Origin: Quercus robur
Lineage: Eukaryota > Streptophyta > Magnoliopsida > Fagales > Fagaceae
Direction: 5' to 3'
DNA length: 64,000 bases
NCBI RefSeq assembly: GCF_932294415.1
Contig: NC_065536.1
Location: 50,716,354-50,780,353, forward strand
Part shown: positions 12,836 to 26,700 of the stretch, piece after piece
Numbering within the stretch: the first letter of the stretch is position 1
Layout: every line of letters starts with the position of its first letter
Program-made: the position numbers and the translations under genes
The notes under the pieces: generated by a model
The model's database searches: none
Told to the model about the DNA's origin: nothing
Seen by the model: only the letters and a program-made list of their open reading frames with translations

Positions 12836-14370
12836 TAGAAGCATTCTCGGACTCCAGGTTGGTCGTCGGACAAGTGATGGGTGAGCTGGAAGCCAGAGAT
12901 GCTAGGATGCAAGAGTATCTAGGACAAGTCAAACGCCTGCAGACGAGTTTTGAGTCATTCAATCTGACGCACGTTTCCAGAAGTGCGAACACTCATGCAG
13001 ACTCGCTGGCCACTCTTGCCACGTCTTCGGCGCATAATCTGCCACGAATGATCCTCGTAGAAGATCTAATCAGGGCGAGCCCCCTCGGCAAAAACCCGGC
13101 CCAAGTCCATCAGATTAGACAGAGTCCCAGCTGGATGGACCCCATAAAGAACTTCCTCAAAGACGATATCTTACCGGAAGAAAAACTAGAGGCCGAGAAG
13201 ATACGTAGAAATGCTCCTCGGTTCTGGCTTTTAGAGGACCACAAACTATATCGGCGCTCCTACTCTGGACCATACCTACTCTGCGTACATCCAGAAGAGT
13301 CCGAGTCTTTACTTGAAGAGTTACATGAGGGAATTTGTGGAAGTCACAACGGAGGAAGGTCGCTGGCGCACAGGGCACTCACCCAAGGATACTGGTGGTC
13401 GAACATGTAAAGAGAGGCCCAAGAATACGCTAAGAAGTGCGATCAGTGCCAAAGATTTGCCCCGAATATCCACCAACCCGGAGGGGTCCTCAACCCACTC
13501 TCTAGCCCATGGCCGTTCGCACAATGGGGTCTTGATATTGTCGGACCTTTCCCCAAAGCTGCGGGGAACAAGCGATACATAATAGTCGGAACCAATTACT
13601 TCACTAAATGGGTGGAAGCAGAACCTTTGGCCAACATTAGGGACGTGGATGCCTAGAAATTCATCTGGAAGAACATTATCACCCGCTTCGGAACTCCACG
13701 TACACTCATTTCCGACAATGGTCTTCAGTTCGACAGTAAGAGTTTTAGGGAGTATTGCCGCGAATTTGGGATCATTAATCGATATTCCACCCCCGCATAC
13801 CCCCAAGGAAATGGGCAAGTCGAGGCCGTGAACAAGGTCATAGTGAACGGACTGAAGAAAAGACTAGATGAGGCAAAGGGAAGATGGGTAGAAGAGCTCC
13901 CGCACGTCTTGTGGACCTATCGGACAACGCCGCGGCGTTCAACCGGTGAAACCCCCTTTTCGATGACTTATAGGGCTGAGGCCGTGCTCCCAATCGAGAA
14001 CAACTTCCCCACACTGAGGTCTAGCTCGTTTACCTCAAGCGGTAATGACGAGTTATTAGGAAGAAGTCTAGACCTAGCCGAGGAAAGAAGGGAAAAAGCC
14101 ACGATTCATATGGCCTATTTCCACCAGAAGCTGAGACAAGGGTATGATGCCAACGTTAAGCTGCGACCTCTAGGTCCAGGTGATCTCGTGATGAGAAAGA
14201 TTCTCGGCAGCGCGAAAAACCCCTCTTGGGGCAAGTTGGGGCCCAATTGGGAAGGACCATACCGTGTCACATCCGTGGCCGGGATAGGCGCTTACTACCT
14301 AGAAGATCTGGATGAAAAAACCGTACCTCGACCATGGAATGTAAATAACCTCAAAAGATATTGTTATTAA
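12836..14370 (+). pseudogene. end of second RNase H and integrase of the Tat element
   Basis: Frame 1, from the frameshift to TAA at 14368-14370. First the remainder of the RNase H-like domain (FSDSRLVVGQ, SRSANTHADSLATLA). Then the integrase: zinc-binding HHCC region ending CDQC, catalytic core with the expected D (WGLDIVGPF), D (SDNG) and E (GNGQVE), and a C-terminal region (GPGDLVMRK, LGPNWEGPYRV). Two in-frame stops interrupt it, TAA 13408-13410 and TAG 13654-13656. No chromodomain is visible. The integrase would join the DNA copy into the chromosome, but this copy cannot make it whole. Confidence 0.9.
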
Positions 14371-14440
14371 TGAAAATGGCTTCGCCCATGTTTTGTTTCG
14401 TGATTATCCTTTGCCTGCTAATCTATCTACGACTATTCAT

Positions 14441-15486
14441 AGTTTTAAACAGAACCTAAGTCCTGCATGGCTCCTCGGACCACAGACTTAGGGGAAATTA
14501 TTACTCATGACAATTTATATAAGTTTTAAACAGAACCTAAGTCCTGCATGGATCCTCGGACCACAGACTTAGGGGAAATTATTACTTATAGCGACTATTT
14601 ATAGTTTTAAACAGAACCTAAGTCCTGCATGGCTCCTCGGACCACAGACTTAGGGGAAATTATTACTCATGACAATTTATACAAGTTTTAAACAGAACCT
14701 AAGTCCTGCATGGATCCTTGGACCACAGACTTAGGGGAAATTATTACTTATGGCGACTATTCATAGTTTTAAACTGAACCTAAGTCCTGCATGGCTTCTC
14801 GGACCACAGACTTAGGGGAAATTATTACTCATGACAATTTATACAAGTTTTAAACAGAACCTAAGTCCTGCATGGATCCTCGGACCACAGACTTAGGGGA
14901 AATTATTACTTATGGCGACTATTCATAGTTTTAAACAGAACCTAAGTCCTGCATGGCTCCTCGGAACACAGACTTGGGGGAAATTATTACTCATGACAAT
15001 TTATACAAGTATTAAACAGAACCTAAGTCCTGCATGGATCCTCGGACCACAGACTTAGGGGAAATTATTACTTATGGCGACTATTCATAGTTTTAAACAG
15101 AACCTAAGTCCTGCATGGCTCCTCGGACCACAGACTTAGGGGAAATTATTACTCATGACAATTTATACAAGTTTTAAACAGAACCTAAGTCCTGCATGGA
15201 TCCTCGGACCACAGACTTAGGGGAAATTATTACTTATGGCGACTATTCATAGTTTTAAACAGAACCTAAGTCCTGCATGGCTCCTCGGAACACAGACTTG
15301 GGGGAAATTATTACTCGTGACAATTTATACAAGTTTTAAACAGAACCTAAGTCCTGCATGGATCCTCGGACCACAGACTTAGGGGAAATTATTACTTATG
15401 GCGACTATTCATAGTTTTAAACAGAACCTACGTCCTGCATGGCTCCTCGGACCACAGACTTAGGGGAAATTATTACTCATGACAGT
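14441..15486. repeat. 13 x 81-bp tandem array of hairpin units
   Basis: Units start AGTTTTAAACAGAAC at 14441 and then exactly every 81 bp to 15413; the last is cut at about 73 bp. Two unit types alternate strictly: type A (CATGGCTCC... then ACTCATGACAATTTATAC) and type B (CATGGATCC... then ACTTATGGCGACTATTCAT). Each unit holds arms CCTAAGTC and GACTTAGG (unit positions 15-22 and 45-52) round a 22-nt loop containing TCCTCGGA. Units 7 and 11 share private changes (CGGAACACAGACTTGGGG), so blocks of four units were probably copied together. The array lies between the 3' end of gag-pol and the 3' end of the antisense gene. It does not code for protein. Confidence 0.95.
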
Positions 15487-15799
15487 TTGGGAAACTATTA
15501 CCTAAGGGAAATCATTTTAATGCGTGCGCGCAGTCCAGCACCGTTGCGACCCTCATTCAAATTCGCTACAAGACATCCTCTTCACCTTGACCGTTTATAT
15601 CGTTATCAGCGTTAAATAAAGGGATAGTGCTAACATAAATCCATGGAGATGAAGGAAACATTCTATATTAATATTCCGAGATCAATACAAAAAGAGAGGT
15701 CCTTACAAAAGAGTGCAAAAGCAGGACGACTCTCGTTCAAAAAAAAAAAATAATAATAATAACATAGGAAAGAAATATAAAATTTAAAAAGCCTAAAAT
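15487..15799. other. spacer between the repeat array and the antisense gene
   Basis: Contains the GC-rich patch TGCGTGCGCGCAG (about 15521) and an A-rich tract near 15739-15760. On the minus strand this would be the 3' untranslated region of the antisense gene. No open frame is seen. Confidence 0.5.
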
Positions 15800-18209
15800 C
15801 TAAGCCTTGGCAGGAGGGTCTTCTTTCTGCTCTGGCTGAGGAGGAGGAGCCTCGATGGTAGGATCCGCAGCCGGATCCTTCGAGTTGTCAGGCATGGGGA
15901 CGGCATTTGGCACCGTCAAATCCTGCTCAGAAGCTGCTTGGACGCCGTCAGGATTCTCTCGGATCTCCTGAGGGTAGAAGACGTTCTCAGGCAGTCTTAA
16001 CACCGAGTCTGCAGGAACTCCTGCAGCATCAAGGGCCTGAGCCCATGAGATGCTGCAATAATCCCTGCACACCTTGGGGATCTCCTTGGATAGCCTGGCC
16101 TCTGTTTTTTGGACCCCAAGCTGGCGAGCAGCATTCTTTTCAGCCTCCGTAGCCTCTCGGATCAGCTGAGCCTCCTCTTTGACCCGCCGCAGCTCACCCT
16201 CGACTTTTTGCAGAGCGGTCTTAAGATCCAGCACTGCCTGCTTCTCGGTGGCGAGGTTGATCTGGGTCGAATATAGCTCTTTGCGCTGGTCCTCCGCCTG
16301 GTTTTCGGCACTCTTCAGATCAGCCTCAGCACTTTTGCGCCGTTTCTCCGACTCCTTGAACTTCTCAGTAAGTTCAAGGTGATCGTGCTTGGGGGACCCC
16401 AAGGCTTTCTCCATCTCCGTCCGAGACTGAGCCTCAGCCTCAGCCCGACTTCGATTGTCAAGACAAAATTCCTCAGCCATAAATACCTGCTGAGTAATCT
16501 GCAAACGAAACAAAATCGGTTCAGAATTTAACAGGGTTAAATAAATTAATAAAACAGTAAAAGGATTACTTACCATCGCAAGATCCCTTTTAAGGGCTAG
16601 GAAAATCTCGGGCTGAGAGAACCGCCTATAGGCCTCCATATCCCGAGGAAGCAGTAGGGGTTGCTCTAAGGCATCAGCCACGTACCCCGCTCGGCCCCGG
16701 TTGTACTCTCGGATCGACAAGTTGTAAGGGATAGCGACCCCATCCAACTCCAATTTAGGGCTCCACGTACGCGGGGTAGCGCGCACCTCAGCACGGTTCT
16801 GCTCGTCCCTGCTCTCAGAGGAGTTTGCCCTCTTACTCCTCTGTCCCTTTGCAGCCTTTTGCTGCTTAGCAGGTCTGGTAACCAGCTCACCCTCCTCAGG
16901 AATGTCAGCCTGCCTCTTCTTTTTTAGGTCGGGGATAGCCTTGAGGTCAGGATCAGTAGGGACCTGAGGGGCGATTGGAGGTGGATCCTAGGTTTGTGCC
17001 TTGGCAGGCGCCTTCGAGGACTGACCCTTGCCTCGGCTGGACATCAACTCTCGCAGAGACTTTCCCATATCACCTCCTTCTCCGTCCGAGGAGTCGTCCG
17101 AGCAGGTTATTATGATTGGATCACTAGCCACGGAGTTGCGGTCCTGCTCTCCTTCAGGATCAGAAAGCTCAACCACGGGGTCTTGCTGAATTTCCTCCAC
17201 AAAATAAAACTCGTCTATTTCTTCCTCAAGGGAAAGACGAGACGATTCGGTTTGCCCCTCAACTGGAATAGCAACACCAGGCCCTTCTGGTGGAGGTAGT
17301 TGCTCTGCTATATAGGGATGCCGAACGCCGGGTAGTACGACTGGTGGAAGATCACGCTGAGCTAGGAACTCGGTCTTGGACACGTCAATCCTGGCCAACC
17401 TCGGACTGCCAGCCCTTATGGCGTGACCAATAGCTTGGAAAGAGCGGCTTAGAGGTTGATAGCCCAGAACCAGATGAGCTGCACGTAGCTGTCCGTCCTT
17501 GGCAACGTAAATTTCCGACCTCAGAAGGTAGTTCAGCGCCGGCATATTCACGAAGTTTAGTCGAAGAGCGACGTGAACTTTATCTGCAAACATCCAAGAA
17601 AAGTGGGATTAGTTCATGAAATTCTCCAAGTGTAAGGAAAACAAGAAAAATAAGCCCCCTAATGCTAAACCCTTTCCCCAAAAGGATTGGCCCTAAAGAC
17701 GCCGCACCTGGGAAACCTGCCCGAGTCGGACAATGAATACCATCGAACCACTCCCCCGAAGCAATAAGAAAATCATTCTTCACGGTCTTATTGGATACTG
17801 GAAGACAAGAGATCAATCTAACAACCTCGGATCGGGATTTAAGATAATACCCTCCACTCTCGAGGCGGTGACACTCATACAGATAAGCCACGTCGTGCCA
17901 AGTAAGGCCTAGATTCATCCGTTCGTCTAAGACATCTACACAGCCTAGTATCTTGAACATATTTGGGGCACACTGATGCAGCGTCAACCTATGGTTGAAC
18001 AAGTACTCCCTTGTAATCCTACGCATGGGAAGTGTCATCCCTCCCTCTATGAAAGTAATCATGGGGATAACAACTTCTCCCTCGCCTTTATTTATCAATA
18101 CTCCTTCAGGAGGACAGTACTGCAGCCCCACACTCGGGGGAATGTGGTATTTTGCCCTAAAGGCCTCCATAGCGGCCGGAGTATTTACTAATTTTTCGAA
18201 TCTACCCAT
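15800..18209 (-). CDS. antisense additional gene of the Tat element (gypsy-type transposon domain plus coiled coil)
   Basis: Proposed coding exons on the minus strand: 18209-17708, 17583-16574 and 16498-15800, totalling 2211 bp. Introns 17707-17584 and 16573-16499 have GT-AG ends (GTGCGG...TTTGCAG; GTAAGT...TTTGCAG) and keep frame exactly. Exon 1 resembles the plant 'putative gypsy type transposon' domain (PF04195): FIEGGMTLPMRRITREYLFNH-like core with LTWHDVAYLYE. Exon 2 is acidic/serine rich. Exon 3 is a long charged coiled coil ending in a proline-rich tail. One in-frame TAG (16990-16988) breaks exon 2; the frame is open on both sides. The 75-bp second intron is itself open. Function is unknown; related antisense ORFs are known in Tat elements but without an established role. 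Confidence 0.8.
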
Positions 18210-18487
18210 CTGAGCGGTACTGGAAGAATGAAAATAAAGACCAAGGGAAAAACAAAGTCCGAGGAGGAAGTCGAAGTGACAAAACGAACGGAACTTACAG
18301 GTATCTTCTCAAATGACCGATGAGGAAAACGGAAAGCTCTTCTATGGAGGGTGCCTCGCAGAAATGACTATGAAGATTTGAAGGAAGGATGTGCTCAAGG
18401 ATTTCTGGGCGCTGGAGTTCTCTGGAGGTCTCTGTTCTGATGTGCGGATAGAAAAAGAAAAAGGGAGCCTGTCTGACGTCTTATATA
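18210..18487 (-). promoter_or_regulatory. promoter and 5' leader of the antisense gene, with probable leader intron
   Basis: On the minus strand a TATATAA box (18487-18481) lies about 270 bp before the ATG. A consensus donor GTAAGT begins at 18298, and a CAG acceptor ends at 18210, directly before the ATG at 18209, giving an 89-bp leader intron; an alternative acceptor is about 10 bp earlier. The gene therefore seems to have its own promoter rather than relying on the LTR. Confidence 0.65.
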
Positions 18488-18728
18488 GCCGGGAAGAGAG
18501 AGAAAAGATCGACCTCGCCTAAAAAGTCGAGAAATAATGATGGCCGTTCGATCCACGTCTCACCGTTGGATGAAGGGGACAAGAAACCTCCGGAAGTAAA
18601 TGGCCGCGCCTCGTAAATTGTAGCGCGTCCAAAAGTAACTGCCCGCACGCGCGCCCCAAGCCTTCCTTACTTCCATCCTCTCACTGACATCAAAACCCCG
18701 CTTTTCTTCTCGGAAGGAGATAAAAACC

Positions 18729-18746
18729 GGAGTTTTGAGGGGCTAT
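18729..18746 (+). promoter_or_regulatory. polypurine tract region
   Basis: GGAGTTTTGAGGGGCTAT lies directly before the 3' LTR. The GAGGGG core just upstream of TG fits a plus-strand priming site, although the tract is short and interrupted by T. Confidence 0.55.
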
Positions 18747-19424
18747 TGTGGGGCCCGGTCCAAAATAATGGGCTAGTTAAATACAAGCCCGTCCGAGAAG
18801 CATTGTGTCCGAGGAGAAGTCATAGCCAAAACATTATTCAAGCCCAACTGCGGTAAAAGAAACCTGTCCGAGGAGTAAAGCCTCCTCGGACACCACTAAG
18901 TCCAGATCAAAAAGCTCGCCCCAACCACTGCAGTCATCCCCCAATCATATAAAAAAGAATAAAACCCAAAATATCTCACGGAAAACTGCTACCACCATAT
19001 TAAATGTATCCCAACCACCCTCTTGGCCGCATTAATGAGGAAAAGACCCCTGAACAGTACTACCTTGGCCACTGCAACTCACAAGGGAGTGCTAAAGGTG
19101 TCTGATAGGACAGGTGCTCAAGTGGGGGTTTAGATGATCAACAAGTGTAAGGTTCAGATAAGAATGAGAGAGCTATATAATGTAAGGGAGTCCCTCAAAG
19201 AAGGGGGACGAAAAAACTGTATTCAGCACTCAGGAAATAGAATCTTCTGTGGAGTTTCCATTCTGGTGTTTTTATACCTGCAACAATATTCTCCATACCT
19301 CAGGCCGACTAGGTTCACTGAGGCTAAGTTTTTTGACCCATCCTCTACAAATATCTATTGTGTGTTGCGCCTTGGGACAGGGCCTGATCAAAAGGGTTTG
19401 GGCCAGGAAAACCGTGCAACTACA
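18747..19424 (+). repeat. 3' LTR of the Tat element
   Basis: 678 bp, the same ends as the 5' LTR, followed by target duplication TTATC. The TATA box is at about 19173. Differences from the 5' LTR are about eight substitutions plus one lost C (GCAGTCATC against GCAGCTCATC). Confidence 0.93.
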
Positions 19425-19540
19425 TTATCTATTTCATTTCTTATGTGGGACTCAGGATTTTTACCACTTTTAATAACATCTAAGTTAACATAAAAAACAT
19501 CAATTTTTTATTCACTCTATGCTATTTTTCCAACATAATT

Positions 19541-20036
19541 TTATATAAATGTAATAAATTTGAGGCAAAGTGGATTAACACGGGTAAAGTCTACAAATCG
19601 AGATGAGAACGGAGTAGGGAAGAGGTTAGACAACTTGCATCGTCATATACGATAGGACGAGGCAAGGAAGAGCAAGGACAAAAGCACCCATGATTGGATT
19701 GCTCTCATTGCGGAGGCGTTTTGTTTCCAAATAAAACGGTAACGTTTCACTCAGTATGTCGTACTTTGGTAAAGTGGATCAACTAATTTTCCACCTAAAA
19801 AACTTCAAAACCCCAACAGAATATGACCATTTTACCCCTACACCGAAACTACAGGTGTCACATAAACAATTAAACTCAAACTGGGGTGAATGGTAATTAA
19901 CCAAAAAAAAAACTAGCCCCACGAATCTGATCTGTCAGCCTCAATTCAAAGAGTCCCCCAACAACTTCGTTTCTTTCGCCCACTCCATCACTCTGCGGAG
20001 CTTCCAAAGCAAAAACCAACATTTTCCTCTTTGCTT
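19541..20036. other. intergenic DNA and upstream region of the reductase gene
   Basis: No coding region recognised. The part from about 19900 is pyrimidine rich, as is common before plant transcription starts. Confidence 0.5.
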
Positions 20037-20043
20037 TATAAAA
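20037..20043 (+). promoter_or_regulatory. TATA box of the reductase gene
   Basis: TATAAAA about 100 bp before the chosen ATG (20140), in pyrimidine-rich sequence. This leaves room for a leader of about 70 nt. Confidence 0.6.
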
Positions 20044-20139
20044 CCAAAAAACACAAAGCTTTTTTTGCTTTCAGTTTCATTTCTGGCTACACTCTTCTTC
20101 GCTTCTCATTCTTCATCTTCTAGACTCTTCGGAGCTGCC

Positions 20140-23537
<3,398 letters not shown>

Positions 23538-24836
23538 GTCAGCTATCCACTCTGCCTGATTAATCTCCAAGCAAAGCTTTTGAGCTCCACATTTCAGACC
23601 AGTGGCACTGGAATCCCAAAATTCAATTGCATATGCCAGTTTTTGTGAGAGCTTATGCTATAGTTGTGTTTTAAAAATAATACTTTAGCAAGTTTTGAAA
23701 GAATTTTAATTAAGCATGTTAATCAAAACCAGATAAGTTGTGTGTAACACTATTTCTTTTCGGCTGTGTTTTTCATTGTGCAAATGCAGTTTTTTAAAAA
23801 CTCATACTGCTGTTATTTGCAACTCCCTCCTCCTCTCTCTCTCTCTCTCTCTCCCCCCCCCCCCCCCCCCCCCCCCCCAAAAAAAAAGCCCCTTTTCTTT
23901 CTTTTTGGGGTAACAGTAATTCAGTGTGCATTATCTGGAACAGGGTTATTATGTGTGCAAAAATAGGCCTATACTAAGAAGTTGGGTTAAATTACTAAGT
24001 TTAGGAATTTTTGTCCCTAATGTTATATATTGCTTTGATTTGACTCATTTGAGTCATTCAATCTGTGCCCATTTATGTAACTATTGGATAGCATAAAATT
24101 GGCAAAAAATTAATGGGGAATTAAATAGTTTACCTTTTGAAAATTTGAGTGATTTAAGATGTGAACTTTTTAAATTTGAGGAACCGAATTTGAATTTATC
24201 CCATATTTCTAGGACCAAAAGTATAATTTTACCAAAATAATAAAAAGGAAAGTAGATGACATCCTACCAAACAAATATAAAAGAGAAGAGAGTAAGTTGC
24301 GGCAAATCAAAGCTGCATTTTAACATAAAAAAAGCTACATTATTAGTTGTTGATATCTTTTTAATGGGTTATTGATAGTGTGTTGTGAGGAATGATAACA
24401 ATTTGCCTATTGTGGTCCCACTAGTCCCTCTGTACTGCTTGTTTTGTTTGTTTGTTTTGCTTTTGACATATCTCTGTACCGATTGTAGTTGTTAAGAAAG
24501 ATGACATGGATATATATAGGACTTCTAATTGAATAGTTGAATTTTGGGGAGTCCAATGCTGGAGTGTAGAGTGTCAAACTAAAAGAGTTGGTTTTGGTGG
24601 AGCAGTGAGTCTAGAGAGTAGAGTCGCAAATAATTTTCAGAAAATATTTCACGATCATGTCGGCAAACTATTAATGGTAAATGATAAAGTCATGGGTTTA
24701 GATGAAACCAATAAACCTGACAATGTTGTGAAAAATGTTGTGTATATAACATTGTTCTTTGATGGAATTTATTAGTATAGTGTAAAGTAAAATAGTTGAA
24801 TTTGGTAGAGATGACATCTCATCAATGAAGTCAAAA
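23538..24836. other. 3' region of the reductase gene and spacer
   Basis: The untranslated region probably ends within the first few hundred bases (AATAATAC near 23678). A CT repeat running into a C run of about 26 then AAAA lies at 23837-23887. No gene seen. Confidence 0.55.
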
Positions 24837-25130
24837 GTGAGGACACTAATAGTTCAATTAGAACGACAAATTCAAAAAATCTAAAAAAAGAGAGAATATT
24901 TTAGGCCTTCAAATTGGGGTAGATCTTTTAAAGCAAATTTTTTAAAAAAAGTGAGTACACTAATAGTTCAATTAGAACGACAAATTCAAAAAATCTAAAA
25001 AAAGAGAGAATATTTTAGGCCTTCAAATTGGGGTAGATCTTTTAAAGCAAATTTAAAAAAAAAATCTGAAAAAAGAGAAAATATTTTAGGCCTTCAAATT
25101 AGGGTAGGTCTTTTAAAGCAAATTTAAAAG
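24837..25130. repeat. 114-bp tandem repeat, two copies plus a partial third
   Basis: GTGAGKACACTAATAGTTCAA starts at 24837 and 24951. A third partial copy (AAATCTGAAAAAAGAG through TTTTAAAGCAAATTTAAA) runs from about 25058. Copies 1 and 2 are nearly identical. Confidence 0.85.
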
Positions 25131-25883
25131 AGTGCAAAGATGGAATTTTGCATGAGAGTTTTATTATTATTATTTCAATTACATCAACCTATTTTGAGAT
25201 TTTACAAAATGATGTTCCCTTGCAGCTATAGATGAAATACTACGTTCCTTTGTTTGCATAAATGTAATAGATTAGTTCATGCTTTCTCACGCCATGATTT
25301 CTTGATGGAATATTTCATTTTAGAAAAATTTTCATACCTAAATGATGAGTGTCATTGGTACAAACCTTAAGGTGAAGAGTCATTTTTGTCTATAATTTTG
25401 GTTAGGAATATATTTTTTAAATGTATTTTGTTAAAGAAATCATAGTGTGAGTTTGTGAAAGAGGATATAATTAATTTGTTGCAATTGTATAAACCTTTTA
25501 TGGCAAGGGTTAGAGTAGAGGATAAGTCAACCCAATTATATCACAAATAGATATGGTTGGAGCAAGCGAGTGGCAGATCCTATAGGGGAGTGTCATTTCA
25601 TACAAGAGTATGCTAGTTGTAGTTCTGTGCGTTGCACAGTTCTATCCATAAACTTGTATAATATATAATTTGATTTGAGAAGCATTAGGTAAATGAATAT
25701 TGACTACTACATAATTTTAAAATTCTCATCTAATGTATAGACGATCTTATAATGACATTTGTAATTATTTGTAACAAAGTGTTTGCATTGGAACTGTAAG
25801 AGAAACAATTTGTATAAATTTGATAAAAAAACAAAAACAAAAATTTGCGAAGTCTTACACACACCAAGGGCAGGCACCATTTG

Positions 25884-25921
<38 letters not shown>

Positions 25922-26017
25922 TTCAGCAATTATAATGATATGATTAAATCTAGAATTAGGCTATATAATAAAAAGTAGATCATATTATCATAAATACTAG
26001 TAAAAAGAATTGCAGTA

Positions 26018-26700
26018 TGAGATTAAATTCAATAAGGGCGTGGTGTAAAAGCCTATGTTTACACCATCTAATAATATTGTGCCACATCAAATTTTTTAAA
26101 ATAATTGCACATAAAATATTAAATTGTAATACACACAATTACTATCTATTTCAGTAGATTAAAACCCTAAGCTAAACTTCATCTAAAACCAATACACCTT
26201 GGTAAGCTGCTGGGAACCAATCATTCTCAACCAAGAAAGCATCCAGCAAGTGATCCACATGGGTGTGTGTTCGTTATTTAAAAAAAAATCCTCAACGATT
26301 CAATTGAAGTGTAGATTGTGGTGACTTGGGAACATGAGCAAATGAGCCTTTGTTAAACTTGATGTGTTTGAAGTCCTGTTTCAATAGAGACAATTGATGC
26401 ACCTTTGAGTGAAAATCATGATTGCTTTGCCATTTGTGCTGATGAAATCACTTGATCAAGAATGGCTTGCATGAAGACCTTGAAACTTGGTTGAGAATGA
26501 TTGGTTCTTGACAACTTCCTAAGGTATATTGGTTCTAGAGGAAGTTTAGTTTAGGCTTTTAGTCTACTGAAATAGATAGTAATTGTGAACATTACGGCTT
26601 AATATTTTATGTGCAATTATTTTAAAAAATCTGATGTGGTACAATATTATTGGATGGCGTAAACATAGGCTTTTACACCACGTTCTTATTGAATTTAATC
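26018..26700. mobile_element. foldback/MULE-like element, copy 1
   Basis: Left arm starts GAGATTAAATTCAATAAGG and reads on through GTGTAAAAGCCTATG. The right arm is its reverse complement (CATAGGCTTTTACACC...TTATTGAATTTAATCTC). The arms extend over 200 bp each, leaving a short centre. The TIR length and the near 9-bp flanking duplication of the sister copies suggest a Mutator-like non-autonomous element. There is no coding region. Confidence 0.7.

Larger units (their letters stand above)
8285..19424 (+). mobile_element. Tat-lineage Ty3/Gypsy LTR retrotransposon, 11.1 kb, recent
   Basis: Complete element with LTRs 8285-8963 (679 bp) and 18747-19424 (678 bp), TG...CA ends, and target duplication TTATC at 8280-8284 and 19425-19429. 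By eye the LTRs differ at about eight sites, mostly transitions, plus one 1-bp indel, so it is young. Order inside: primer site, gag, protease, reverse transcriptase, RNase H, second RNase H-like domain and integrase (+), 81-bp repeat array, then a spliced antisense gene (-). Two RNase H domains and an extra antisense gene before the 3' LTR are known features of the plant Tat/Retand/Ogre group. gag-pol is broken by stops and one frameshift, so the copy is not autonomous. It lies inside the 3' LTR of the older element. Confidence 0.95.
2089..19535. mobile_element. old LTR element with no recognisable gene (LARD-like), hosting two later insertions
   Basis: Two direct repeats begin TGTTGRATATATTTC and end TTTTTCCAACA: 2089-2837 (749 bp) and 7640-8284 plus 19430-19535 (about 751 bp once the inserted Gypsy element is removed). 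The bases outside the outermost ends are identical, TAATT at 2084-2088 and TAATT at 19536-19540, which shows they belong to one insertion. The LTRs differ by roughly a tenth of positions by eye, so the element is old. The interior (2838-7639, about 4 kb without the solo LTR) has no long open frame, no gag or pol motif, and neither a standard PBS nor a convincing polypurine tract was seen. It is therefore probably non-autonomous, of the large retrotransposon derivative type. Confidence 0.85.

Noticed and set aside
13321..13818. 165-codon minus-strand open frame
   Set aside because: Shadow of the integrase coding region on the opposite strand.
14441..15486. Evenly spaced repeats resembling a CRISPR array
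   Set aside because: The whole 81-bp unit is repeated with no unique spacers, it lies inside a plant retrotransposon and there are no cas genes.
8285..19424. Endogenous pararetrovirus (caulimovirus) origin
   Set aside because: TG...CA LTRs, 5-bp target duplication and an integrase after the RNase H are all present; no movement protein was seen. It is an LTR retrotransposon.
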